Positions 8,499 through 17,482 of a stretch of 22,132 nt of DNA are shown piece after piece. A program made the position numbers and the translations under genes. The stretch is taken from assembly GCA_003427395.1 (NCBI GenBank), contig BFEA01000003.1, positions 2,854,319 to 2,876,450 of the forward strand, in the 5' to 3' direction. The notes below the pieces were generated by a model, which saw only the letters and a program-made list of their open reading frames with translations, ran no database searches and had not been told where the DNA came from. The stretch is from Chara braunii. Lineage: Eukaryota > Streptophyta > Charophyceae > Charales > Characeae. Positions within the stretch are counted from its first letter, which is position 1. Each line of letters begins with the position of its first letter.

Positions 8499-8812
8499 CC
8501 TACCAGCACCGGCCATAGACTGTACTAAGTCTCACTCTCATCAACTGTTCCTCGTTCCATGGGCGGTCTGTAGGGTCGTAGTTTAGACAGACATCGACCG
8601 TGGATTGTAATAAGTCTCACTCTCATCAACCATTCCTGTTCCGCACGCGACCTATCCTAAGGGGACCCCTCATCCTAACCCCTGATCTCCAGCTAGCAAC
8701 GGGTCCCCCTACTCTAATCTTGCCCCAAGAAACCTACCAACACCGACCACAGTCTGTACTAAGTCTCACTCTCATCCACCGTTCCTGAGTATATGGGCGG
8801 TGTGTAGGTCTC
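8499..8812. repeat. Dispersed direct repeat, three copies
   Basis: A unit of up to about 85 bp containing CTGTACTAAGTCTCACTCTC recurs at about 8499-8580, 8585-8640 (shorter) and 8731-8812. The first and third copies share CCTACCA.CACCG ahead of the core and ATGGGCGGT.TGTAGG behind it. The third runs into the tRNA-like element at 8839, so the unit may be the body of the same SINE read on the minus strand. Confidence 0.65.
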
Positions 8813-8838
8813 TTGGTCCTGCCTCCCACTAGGTAAGC

Positions 8839-8892
8839 GAGTTTGAACACACGACCTCATCCATGCAATCTTCTATCGAACCTACTGAGCCA
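8839..8892 (-). repeat. tRNA-derived SINE head
   Basis: On the minus strand TGGCTCAGTAGG (8892-8881) matches the RNA polymerase III A-box consensus TRGCNNAGYNGG exactly. About 31 bases later TGTTCAAACTC (8849-8839) is a fair B-box. No D-stem or acceptor stem can be folded, so it is a SINE promoter and not a working tRNA gene. The repeats at 8499-8812 lie where its body would be. Confidence 0.55.
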
Positions 8893-9159
8893 CTGTGGAA
8901 ACTGAACGATTTGTACGCAATATCGGACTGGAAGGCAAATGAACAATCATCCTCAAGTATGCAAGCCCGCAGAGAACCACTAGAACCAAGAGCATGAGGC
9001 AAACATCCCACAGCCCAAACCCAACATACAACAACCATGGACTTGCCCTTGGGTGGTGCACAAGCAGTGTCTGTAATAGCTTACCTGCGTCAGCCCAGGG
9101 GAGTGTGTCCAGCCGTGCGTCATTCTAACGCCCTGCCGGTGTCCATGCACAAGGCTGCG

Positions 9160-9232
9160 GAGTTTTGAACCCGCAACCTCACACCACAATGGGCATTTCC
9201 AACCGGTGCTCTAACCACTGAGCTACATCATG
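9160..9232 (-). repeat. tRNA-derived SINE head, second type
   Basis: The minus strand reads TAGCTCAGTGG at 9225-9215, continuing TTAGAGC, which gives a good D-arm (GCTC/GAGC). It then has GGGTTCAAAACTCC near 9172-9159 as a B-box with a partial T-stem (TGCGG/CCGCA). The anticodon arm does not pair and the acceptor ends do not match, so it is tRNA-derived but not a tRNA gene. The sequence to its left down to 8900 may be the SINE body. Confidence 0.55.
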
Positions 9233-9532
9233 GTCCTATTGATCAGCCGGACCGGTAACTTTCCCTGGCCTGTTGGCCACAATTGTTTGTCTGTTCCGGA
9301 TATCTCCAGACGTTCCTTGGATGCTGCTTCTGTTTCGGGGACCGAGACTTTTTGTCGGGGACTTGACTTGTCCTACGACCTACCAGTGACTTTTACCGAC
9401 CTACCAGAGTCAGTCTCACAGCCTGCAGGTTGGACTATGGTGGATACATGGGACACGGGACCTTGGGACATTGGAACCACCAGACGTACGACTAGACTGA
9501 CCTGTGAAATCCTTTCCTGACCCAAAAGTAAT
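9233..9532. other. Non-coding, nothing recognised
   Basis: No gene seen. Short direct repeats such as CCTACCAG and GACTTG.CCT occur near 9370-9410. Confidence 0.35.
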
Positions 9533-9780
9533 GGCCCAGAAAGAAACAAACCAGAAGAAGTAACACCTGAAATGTGCCCCAAAGAAATGAACCCTGGAAA
9601 TGACCTAGAGGGCGTAACCCCTGAAATGACCCAAAGAAAGGACAGAAAAAAAAAAAAAAAAGCAGAGAGAAACAGGCCCAGAAAGAGCTGAATCAGAAGA
9701 AATAGACCCTGAAATCACCAAAAGATGAACAAAAAAGAAATGGGTTCAAAGTTCAAACTTCAAAATTCAAATGACAGAAA
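9533..9780. repeat. Purine-rich block with a duplicated 50-bp segment
   Basis: A segment beginning GCCCAGAAAGA and containing CAGAAGAA and CCTGAAAT occurs at 9534-9583 and again at 9676-9725. Further CCTGAAATGACC copies lie between them. A 17-base poly-A lies at about 9646-9661, and TTCAAA repeats follow near 9745-9770. The plus strand is strongly A/G-rich. Confidence 0.55.
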
Positions 9781-9894
9781 ATGAACGAAGGGCCGAAGGC
9801 CATATCTATTGATTGACACCTTTGCGTTGTGTGCTATATGTCTGTTGCAGCTGGATGTGTGGACTGTTGGCGAATATGCGTATAACCATTTTCA

Positions 9895-10010
9895 AGATTG
9901 CAAGTAAGCTGGATAAAAAAGAAGAAGAAGAAGAAGAAGAAGAAGAAGAAGATTGCAAGTAAACAGGAAAAAATACAAAGGAAAAGAAAAGAAAAAGAGA
10001 TTGCAAGTAA
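9895..10010. repeat. (GAA)n microsatellite flanked by a 13-bp direct repeat
   Basis: About ten GAA units at 9921-9951. AGATTGCAAGTAA occurs before (9895-9907), directly after (9950-9962) and again at 9998-10010. The Lys-rich and Ser/Phe-rich frames here are products of the repeat. Confidence 0.85.
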
Positions 10011-10122
10011 GAGTCTGGACTCTGGATCATACAAGAAGTTGACCGACCCATGCACATCTGAGCGGGCCCCTGTGAACTGTCTACGAGCTATACAGGGTAG
10101 AGGGTAGCAGGGTTACACTGCA

Positions 10123-10200
10123 AATGTGCTATAGGTCTGTTGAGTGTGCTCTAGGTCTGTGAATGTGCTATAGGTCTGTGAATGCGCTATAGGTCTGTGA
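10123..10200. repeat. 19-20-bp tandem repeat, four units
   Basis: AATGTGCTATAGGTCTGTG and close variants are repeated four times. The third and fourth units differ by one base. Confidence 0.85.
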
Positions 10201-10575
10201 ATTCATGGCATTCTTTACTACTATGTTCCAAAAATATATAACGAATGGGCCTCTTCATCTGCTGCTTTAAGCATCCCTGGCTAGACTGTGGCATGGTTTA
10301 GGAATGCCATGAATGGCTTTCACACGTGCTGCAGAGATATATAGCCGATTTAGCCTATGAATGTGCAATGGGGGTTGAATGGGGCTAATATCTTTCTCCC
10401 ATCTTTCTCCCAATTTTCTCTCAGGCTACCAGGGCTGCACGGCCGGGCATGCCCAGCTGGCACCAGTGCAGGTCACCCGGCCGTCTGCCCTCTCGGGTAC
10501 CCCTCAACCGAAAGCAGCCCAAACCCAGGCTCTTTTTCGTTTGTCAGTGTTGGCCATTGGCAGGAGAAAGGGGGG
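10201..10575. other. Non-coding, nothing recognised
   Basis: A ~75-codon plus frame around 10357-10584 has no recognisable motif. AATGTGC occurs once more near 10359, a possible stray copy of the repeat to the left. Confidence 0.35.
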
Positions 10576-10583
10576 TATAAATA
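10576..10583 (+). promoter_or_regulatory. Candidate TATA box
   Basis: TATAAATA preceded by GGGGGG and followed by GGGC, an excellent match to the plant TATA consensus. No gene or long open frame follows on the plus strand before a poly-T run at 10643. It could be the promoter of a lost LTR or chance. Confidence 0.3.
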
Positions 10584-10595
10584 GGGCTTAAAGCC

Positions 10596-10662
10596 ATGCT
10601 GTTTCATGTGTGCACCATTGAGCCACATAGGCTGGAAATCTCTTTTTTTTTTTTTTTTTTTT
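10596..10662 (-). repeat. tRNA-like sequence beside a 20-base poly-T
   Basis: On the minus strand TGGCTCAATGGT (10625-10614) is one base away from the A-box consensus. The following GCACACATG.AACAG also occurs in a related sequence at 19689-19740. The B-box is poor. Poly-T fills 10643-10662, that is, a poly-A upstream of the element on its own strand, so the tail probably belongs to another insertion. Confidence 0.35.
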
Positions 10663-11846
10663 CATGGAGATCTCTTTCAACTAGCAACAAGCAGTTAAGA
10701 AGAAACAACAGCCTGAGGCCTGCTGACAAAGGATGGCTAGAGTTTGGCATCATGTGATGCATTGCATGTGGCCAAGGCATCACCCAACAACAACAACTAT
10801 CAGGGGAGGAATGGGGGGTTGCCTGATGGGTGGAGGGATGGAGAGAAGGTGGCCAGATGTGCACTTTCACCTTTTCTCTTCAAACACGGGTGCCGCTAAC
10901 ATTGTTGTATCCATCTGATTCCCTGGTGATTCAGACCACCAGTACATCCGAGGCACGTTTCTCCGGGGCTGGAAACGCGCTGTGCGCCAAAACAAAAACG
11001 AAGCTGTCCGGGCCTCCTTTTGGCTGGCTCCGCCAGCCATTTTGCTCCAGCGGCCGAGCCCCGAAAGTTGCGGCAGCATGCAAACCACAGCTTAGATTTG
11101 TAAATCAGTGGTTCCTGTTTGAAACAAAATCAGCAAAACAGCTAAAAGCATGAAAACGGATATAAGTAAAGTATATAAGAAAAACTGATATGCTGCTCGC
11201 ATTTTTCTCTATTCCCGAAGCGAAGATTGATTTTCCCGAAGTTCTTTTCATGTGCAAGGAAAATGAGCGATAGCGAACTTCAGAAACCAAGCAGCAGCAT
11301 ACACATGAGACCAGATAGTCGTGACCTCGAACCAAAAGCAGAATTGCATCACGAGTCCCACCAAATAAGAGCACAACAAAAGCTCACAAGTGACAATATT
11401 TGAATAGTCTCATCATCATCAACAAAGAACCAACGTCGACATCCTATCTGGCACTCGGGGCCCAGACTACAAACGACAGATCCTATCTAGCCTATCTACA
11501 ATGCCGCTGATGACGTCAACAGCTCCCCGAAGTACGAGCAGATCTCGGCCAATGCCGTTCGTCTCAAGCACCAGGTATGTCTCTTGCCTCACTCATAACC
11601 TCGATCCCCAACTCACAGATGCCACAAGGACCACCATGCGGCTCATCCAGCATACAGCAGCGCAGCTCGGCTATGGCTGCCTGCTCCTTCCAGCTCGCCC
11701 GTGAGCGCGTGAGCGCTGGCCAGCGTTAGCGCAGCATGCAGCCAGTGCCCGATGAGGAGTGCTGGGGCAGGCACTTTCCTAAATGGAAGTGACCTTCCTG
11801 CTGCGTGCAGCCTGCCTGCACTGGGCCTCGGTCCAGAAGCTTCCGG
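10663..11846. other. Non-coding, nothing recognised
   Basis: About 1.2 kb without a credible gene. Small frames on both strands have no motif. The stretch contains the hairpin at 11021-11039, two TTCCCGAAG copies near 11214-11240, and a CAG/GTATGT donor-like site at 11572-11580. ATGCCGCTGATGAC at 11501-11514 recurs in the presumed LTR at 18057-18070. Confidence 0.4.
11021..11039. repeat. Perfect 8-bp GC-rich hairpin
   Basis: TGGCTGGC, three bases TCC, then GCCAGCCA, the exact reverse complement. TTT precedes and TTTT follows it, which looks superficially like a terminator, but the genome is eukaryotic and no gene ends here. Confidence 0.6.
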
Positions 11847-12148
11847 TAGGCCCCATGAGACTGAGCCCCAGTCCGAACGAATCAGGCCCAGAGCCTGTGG
11901 TGGTTACCCGTGCCCAACTGCCCGTAGCCTGTCTTCGGCCCATGTTGCGTATCTGGCCCAGGGCCTGCCTTAGTGACATACGAGAAAGGCAACCTGGGCG
12001 TGGGCGCTCTCAATCAACTGGCGCTGCGCAACTGCCTGAATTTTCCCCAGTTGCGTGGTAGTCCAAAATAGGCCTAGGCCGGGCCTGCCTTCACTTAGGG
12101 CGGCCGACCTTACAGATGACAGGGCCCAGTAGGGCATACCGAGGCCTT
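11847..12148. repeat. 302-bp repeat, left copy
   Basis: Aligns end to end with 19338-19639 in the same orientation, with about 18 differences by eye and no gaps. It begins TAGGCCCC and ends GAGGCCTT (plus strand), so a 5-bp AGGCC/GGCCT inverted terminal match exists. No target-site duplication is seen. On the minus strand its first two bases AA complete the TAA stop codon of the neighbouring pol. It has no coding capacity, no TG...CA ends and no clear Pol III boxes; I cannot classify it. Confidence 0.85.
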
Positions 12149-13118
12149 AATCAATCTGGCGCTTTCCTTTCTGCAGCAACTTCTCATAGTAGGCGACAAC
12201 CTGTGGAGCGGTCTGCATCAGTTCCTCCTGTGTAAACCATCTATCCTCCTTAGGAAAAGTGTGATGTCTGAACCGAACGCAATACTGCAGCTTCGGTTTT
12301 GGAGGACGACCCCTGCCTGTAGGTCTTGGAACTGGCATTTCCCTGTGATCCACGATGTCATCGATGTCGACCTCTCCATCCATGGTTGGGGGCAGCATTG
12401 AGCGTCGCGAGGGAAACTGATCAGTTTCTTTGGAAGGTGCAAGCTTGGAGGCGTGAAAGACTGGGTAAATACGAAGGTGACCAGGGATCTGAACTGCATA
12501 TGACGGCCCATCTGGATCATCCCCGACAATATCTAGAACCTCCCAGGGTCCAAAGTATAGTGGCGTGAGCTTGCGGGATATCATGTGCTCTTGTCCCAGT
12601 TCTGAGGACTTGACCCAGACTCTGTCCCCTACCTGGAATGTAGATGGGCGGCAGTGCTTGTTCTCGGATTCTATCATCGCCGCCTGCGCCTTGTGCATCT
12701 GTTCTACAGCATGCTGCATCAGCTGCTCATATCGATATGCAAATTCTAATGTACCAGGTGCAGCTGTCGACTGATTCTCAGGTAGTAGAAAGTCTAGAGG
12801 CAGTCGAGGCTTGAATGTCATTAGCAAACTGTTTGGACTTACCCCTGTTGCGCTGTGCACAGCATTGTTGTACAGGCTTCTCATCCCAGTCCACCTGGTT
12901 GGGCTTGATGTAATGCCTTAACAGGTGCTGTACAGCGCGGTTCAGCTGTTCTGCCTGCCCGTTTGCCTCTGGGTGGTTCCCGGATGTCATCTGTAGCTGC
13001 AACTTTCAACAACTCACTCGTGAATCTGACATCCTGGTCACTTACAATAGACTTCGGCTTGTCCCTCTGACATACTTGGCATCTCTCATCATCGTGGGCC
13101 ACCAGAAGTTCAGAACTG
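12147..13118 (-). pseudogene. Ty3/Gypsy integrase with chromodomain-like end (broken)
   Basis: Integrase inserts the cDNA into host chromatin. Pieces occur in order but in changing frames. NFWWPTMMRDA and CQVCQRDKPKS are the end of the zinc-binding region. SDQDVRFTS carries the second catalytic Asp, and NHPEANGQAEQLNR carries the catalytic Glu. NNAVHSATGVSPN follows, then the C-terminal barrel GDRVWVKSSELG, GPWEVLDIVGDD and YPVFHASKL. Between DKPKS and IVSDQD about 100 residues, including the first catalytic Asp, are missing, and a shorter gap precedes TSGNHPE. Frames change near 13115, 13080, 13000 and 12885. The last 245 codons (12884-12147) are open and end in a chromodomain-like segment (VDIDDIVDHRE...YCVRFRHH...RWFTQEEL), which places the element among the chromoviruses. 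TAA at 12149-12147 is formed at the junction with the 302-bp repeat, so the original C-terminus may be lost. Confidence 0.85.
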
Positions 13119-14003
13119 CAGCAGCAAATTGGCCACAGTCTTCTTATACCCAAACTGTCCTGTGGCATCATGACACTCGCCTAAAAATAAACTACGCAAA
13201 GACTCACGGTTAGGCACACACAGATGTTTATTCCCAACCTTCTCAAGGAACAGTAGGCCGTTGACCAACTCAAACTCAGCAGAAGTTGTTTTGTCCTTCG
13301 TCTCGAGTCTGTGTATGATCTCATCCATAAACGGATCCTCACGATATGCTTCCACCAAAGAGTGAGTAACATCGTCCGCAAGCCCAAACTCAGTGATCAG
13401 CGCACCGGAGAAATCTGGCCTACGCGACAGCACATTAGCAACGTTGTTGTACTCCCCCTTAATGTACTGGGGTTCGACGCCATACTGCTCAATGACTTCG
13501 ATCCAACGCTTCAGAGCGTCAGAGAGTACCGGTTGAGTCTTCATCCATCTCAGGGTATGATGATCAGTCCTGACATAGAAGAAGCGACCTAGGAGGTAGT
13601 GCCTCCAATGGGTTAGCGCTTTGTAGATCGCATAGAGCTCCTTCTCATAGGTGGACTTAGCAAACTTTTGAGAGGGCATCTTTTTTGACAGGTACTCTAC
13701 CAGCCTCAACTTCTTCCCCTCCTGCTGCGCAAGTACGGCACCAATGTCATATTGGTTGGCATCCGTACTCACAACGAAAGGTTTGTCAGTATCAGGAAGT
13801 TTCAAGACCTCAAGGTGTGTCAACGCATGCTTCAGATGTCTGAAAGCAGCCTCACACCTGTTTGTCCACTCCCATGGGGTGTCAAGGCGTGTCAGGTCCG
13901 TCAAAGGGGCGGCCACTATGCTATAATTCTGAACAAAGTTGCGGTAGTAGCCTGTCATCCCTAAGAAGGACCTCATCTCAATCACAGACTGAGGACGCGG
14001 CTA
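13110..14003 (-). pseudogene. Ty3/Gypsy pol: RT end, RNase H and start of integrase
   Basis: Continues the RT frame after a TAG at 14003-14001, which stands where Ty3 elements have the Trp of the D-W-P motif. It runs SFLGMTGYYRNF, then the RNase H domain: STDANQYDIGAVLAQ (first Asp), STYEKELYAI (Glu), VRTDHHTL (Asp), then VANVLSRRPD. The usual form of the last motif is ADALSR; here the catalytic Asp is Asn (codon 13436-13434). The integrase zinc finger starts with ECHDATGQFGYKKT, in which the expected GHFG His is Gln and a few residues are missing. The frame ends at 13110 in a stop that results from a frameshift. RNase H removes RNA from the RNA/DNA hybrid in reverse transcription. Confidence 0.87.
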
Positions 14004-14949
14004 GTCACAAATGCTGGCCACCTTCGCGTCATCGAGCTTCAATCCCTCCGCGGAAATCTCATGTCCCAGGTACAAGATCCGGGTGCGTCCAAACTCACAC
14101 CTCTCCCGGTTAATCTTGAACTGGTGCTGTCTGAGGAGACTAAGGACTTTATCTAAGTGCGCTACATGCTCCTCGACAGTCCTACTAAAGATAAGTATGC
14201 CATCGAGGTACACGATGACAAACTTGTCCAAGTAGTCATAAAATATTTGGTTCATCGCGTGTTGAAAGGTGCCAGGAGCATTGCAAAGGCCGAAAGGCAT
14301 CACCACAAACTCGTACATACCGTACCTGGTCTGAAATGCGGTTCTGTGTTGATCCTCGGCCCGGATTGCAATCTGATGGTATCCGGACTTTAGATCTATC
14401 TTACTGAAGTACTGGCACCCTTCCACTCGGTTCAGCAAGTCATCGATGCGCGGTAGGGGCTCGGCGTTCTTCATTGTGATGGCATTGAGGCCCCTATAGT
14501 CAATGCACATCCCCAAGGTCCCCCCCTTCTTTGGTACGAATAGTACAGAGATCCGTAAGGGGAAACACTGGGCCGGATCCAACCCTTCTTTATGAGATCC
14601 TTGAGTTGCCGGCGAAGCCCATCGAGCTCACCTGGAGACATCCGATAGATCCTACCCTTCAGAATGCTAGATCTTGGGATAATCTCTATCGCGTGGACGA
14701 CCTCCCTCTCAACAACCCATTTCGGCTCTTCGAATAGATCAGGGTACCTAGCAACCACTCCCTCTAGAGGTGTTTTCATCGGCTCACCCTCTGCAGAGAT
14801 GTAAATTAAGTACATACCCTCCTCCGGATTTTGCTTATAATAATTATAGAACGCGGCCGCACACATGCATCCGTAGGACTCGATCAGACTACTAGCCTTG
14901 AACTTATGTAATCTGGCGGTCCCTCCACCGGGCAAAGTGTTTGATCACT
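14001..14949 (-). pseudogene. Ty3/Gypsy reverse transcriptase (broken)
   Basis: It starts in one frame (14949-14471) with the protease-RT linker and the palm entry (WVVEREVVHAIEI, MSPGELDGLRRQLKDL, GWIRPSVSPYGS). After a frameshift near 14550 it continues in the next frame: LFVPKKGGTLGMCIDYR, FSKIDLKSGYHQIAI (first catalytic Asp), VVMPFGLCNAPGTFQ and then VIVYLDGILIFS. The canonical motif is Y-L-D-D; here the second Asp of the pair is Gly (GGC at 14201-14199). That alone should abolish polymerase activity. It ends LGHEISAEGLKLDDAKVASICD before the TAG at 14003. Two frameshifts (near 14940 and 14550) and this substitution show a long-dead copy. RT copies the element RNA into DNA. Confidence 0.9.
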
Positions 14950-15524
14950 TTTCGGTCCCAATCAAACTGGGGTTGTGCAATTGAGAGGTAGTACATTCCT
15001 AACAAGATATCCATAGGGAGATCATTGCTGACTAGGAACGGGACTCGATGTCTTAGTTCCCCTCCCGTGTACGGGAAAAGACACTCAATGTCTTTAAGGT
15101 AGCCGTTGACTACCATGCGCTGTTTGTTGGCACAGGTCGAATCCACAGGTCGACTCAGGCGCTGCACTTGCCCCTGTAAGCGCAGCCTCTCAACGCACGA
15201 GCGACTAATGAAGTTCCGCGTCGAGCAAGTGTCGTAATAGGCCCCGGCCTTACGGCCTCCGATGACTACCTCGCCGACGAACAACTCACCCTTAGGGGCC
15301 TTGGCCATGGCCGTCCAAGAAGCTAGCGGGTCCGATCTAGACCACTCCTCCTCTAGCTCCTCTAAGGACTCGAACACATTCAGCGAACAGAGGATCGCTG
15401 GGTCCGAATGTGTTTGCGGGACGACGATGGAGTCAGTAGCTTGGGCCATCTCTCGAGATGGTGAGGGTGTGTCCACCACCTCGACCCTAGCAGGAACAAC
15501 GACTATTCCTACTGGCCCGACGTG
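14904..15524 (-). pseudogene. Ty3/Gypsy aspartic protease, entered by -1 frameshift
   Basis: The frame opens at the -1 frameshift site at 15524 and stays open for about 205 codons. The retropepsin-like part runs from KGELFVGEVVIGG through YYDTCSTRNFIS to MDILLGMYYLSIAQPQFDW. DTCSTRNFIS is the active-site loop; the usual D-T/S-G is D-T-C here (Cys codon 15227-15225). This is either an inactivating change or a family variant. ILLGMYYL is the typical C-terminal flap-side motif. The protease cuts Gag-Pol into mature proteins. The frame ends in TAA at 14906-14904; RT continues one frame over, after a frameshift near 14940. Confidence 0.8.
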
Positions 15525-15530
15525 TTTCCC
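15486..15530 (-). promoter_or_regulatory. -1 programmed ribosomal frameshift signal (gag to pro)
   Basis: On the minus strand GGGAAAC lies at 15530-15524. It is exactly in the X-XXY-YYZ register of the gag frame (CTG GGA AAC), set by the upstream zinc knuckle. After an 8-base spacer comes a stem: CC-AGTAGGAA (15515-15506) pairs with TTCCTGCT-A-GG (15496-15486), 10 bp with one G-U pair and one bulged A around a 9-base loop. The gag stop TAG (15511-15509) lies inside the stem. The -1 frame is the protease frame and is open from here. GGGAAAC is a known retroviral gag-pro slippery site. Confidence 0.8.
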
Positions 15531-17482
15531 AGAGCAATGCCAGAACTGCTTGCCACATTGCTACCTACGGGAGCGGAGGATCCCAACGCCTGCCCCATCG
15601 TAGGCGGGATCTTCTCAGTCACCTTCTTATTGCGGCACTTGAATTGATTATGGCCATATTGACCACAACGAATACAAGCCTGCCTGGTATACCGGTCTCT
15701 TCACACGTCCTCTATGAGACCTGCTTTCTCCCATGGAGGAGCGTTTGGGTCAACTTGACTCCTAGACTGGGAACCTCCACGACCTCTACCGGTCGCCTTA
15801 CCTTTCTGTACAGAGGCAGCGACTGTTCCACCCCCTGAAACCTCTACACTGCCCGCCTTTGAACCCACTCCCGTCTGGAAGTCGTCTTCTAACTCAATAG
15901 TAGAACCATCGTTGTCGACGAACATGATGTGACCCTTCGCCTTCTAGTTGGGAGGCAGTGACTTCTTCCTTCCATCCGTCGTGGGTGTATGTCCATGCCC
16001 TATCTTTGCCTCTAGGTCTACGGCCTTCTTGCTGAACGAGGGAAAGTTGTGCATATTGATGTTGGCCTCACCTGCCAACCGATTCCTGAGAAGCAAAGGA
16101 AAACATCTCAGGTATGCAGTGAGTAAGACATGGGGGTCATAGCCTACTCCAGGAACACAGATCAGACGCTCTACTGCGTCTGTGGCTTCCCTTACTGACT
16201 TGAACTGCCTGTTGTTCAAAGTCAGGATCGCGTCAGTGGCCTTCTGAGCCTCCTGAGGATCATGCCACCTATCTTCCACCAGCTTGAGGAAGTCTTCCAG
16301 TTGCTGGTTAACTGCCCAAGCGCGGAAGTCATGACCGTATCCCTGTAGTTGCACTAAACCGCTCAACCATCTTGCTGCACTCCCCTCTAAATAGGAGGTG
16401 GCCACAAGCACTTCCTCGTGTGGCAAGGTCAATTTACATTTGACATAGACTGGCATTGACCTCAACCATGTGTCGAGGTCTTTGCCCCTCTTGTCCCCTG
16501 TAAAGGGTTTGGGGGAGGCGATGGCCGTCTTCGAAACCCACTGGCTTTGTCCCGGTACATGTCCCACTCCATGTTGTGGACCTTGGGGACTAGGCTTCTG
16601 CACTAGCTGCTGCTGGGGCTATGTACCCTGCGGTTGTGTTGGCTGAGAGACAGCAGGATGCCCGGTTACGACAACCTGCGATGGAGGTTGGGAATACACT
16701 GACTGTATAGGAACCTGCAAACTAGGACCTGCTGAGAACCTTCCTGTTAGCGGCATACCTAGGTAAACGGCATGGACTTATATTGGAGAGGCATATGGGG
16801 ATACCCCAGTCACCGGTGGGACAAAAGGAGGAGGTTGTATCACGGGCCAGGCACCAGGCCCTGATGGTGATGGCGCCGCCTGAGCTCGCCCGACCAACAC
16901 GGCTAGGCTCTGTTGGATGTCCTGTAAGAGCGCCATTTGGTGATCCTGCATCTCTACTACGCCTAGCAAGACCGTCCTCAGGGTTTTCACATCATCATCC
17001 ATCTCTGACAGGTCCATCGCCTCTAACTCACTAATATTTGCTTGTCTTCGCTGCATCTTGGCTCTTCTTCTAATCATTCTCTCCTTCTCTGCCTTGATCT
17101 CTCCTAACGCCTTCTGTAGCTGTGCCCCCTGCAGTGCTGCTTGCTGTATGGCGACCTCTTCAGGAGTCAACACTATTGGCTGGCTTGCCATAACGCCAGT
17201 GGACTGACTCAGGGTTTGCGCAATCGTTGACCCTACTGTCCCTGAACTGCTAGCCTAGGAACTCTGCTGCGCATCAGTTGCCATGGCCGCTGAAACAACG
17301 GCTTTGCTTGCGAATGCCCTGATGGCCTCTGTTGCCCTAGCTCTCCGCTGCTGCTGTTGTCTCTCCCTAAGCTGGTGGAACAGTAACCTGTCACCCTCGG
17401 GTCCTAATGCCACGTGGGCTACCGGGCGTCTAGCCGATCGCAAGATCCTGCCGTCCTCTCTAGTGGTCCCCTTGTCGCTCAT
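15509..17482 (-). pseudogene. Ty3/Gypsy gag, single frame with five internal stops
   Basis: It opens with ATG (MSDKGTTREDGRIL) at 17482 and keeps one frame for about 657 codons. Gag forms the virus-like particle and packages RNA. The N-terminal third is Gln/Ala/Glu-rich and partly coiled coil (QLRERQQQQRRARA; EIKAEKERMIRRRAK). A Pro/Gln-rich linker follows, then the Gag core (KPFTGDKRGKDLDTWLRSM, SYLEGSAARWLSGL, FLKLVEDRWHDP). Next are a Ser/Gly/Arg-rich stretch (GRGRGGSQSRS) and a classic CCHC knuckle, CIRCGQYGHNQFKC (15676-15635). Internal stops are TAG 17257-17255, TAA 16780-16778, TAG 16621-16619, TAG 15946-15944 and TGA 15703-15701. No indel breaks the frame. The natural end is TAG 15511-15509, just after the frameshift site. 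The stops fit CAG, CAA and CGA codons changed by C-to-T; that is inference. Confidence 0.85.

Noticed and set aside
9160-9232. Functional tRNA gene
   Set aside because: D-arm and T-arm are recognisable, but the anticodon arm and acceptor stem do not pair.
11021-11039. Rho-independent terminator
   Set aside because: Stem followed by TTTT in a eukaryotic, gene-free context.
15509-17482. Altered genetic code (TAG/TAA read as Gln) to explain stops in gag
   Set aside because: A TGA also interrupts gag, a TAG in pol replaces a conserved Trp, and pol has several frameshifts. A dead element under the standard code explains everything.
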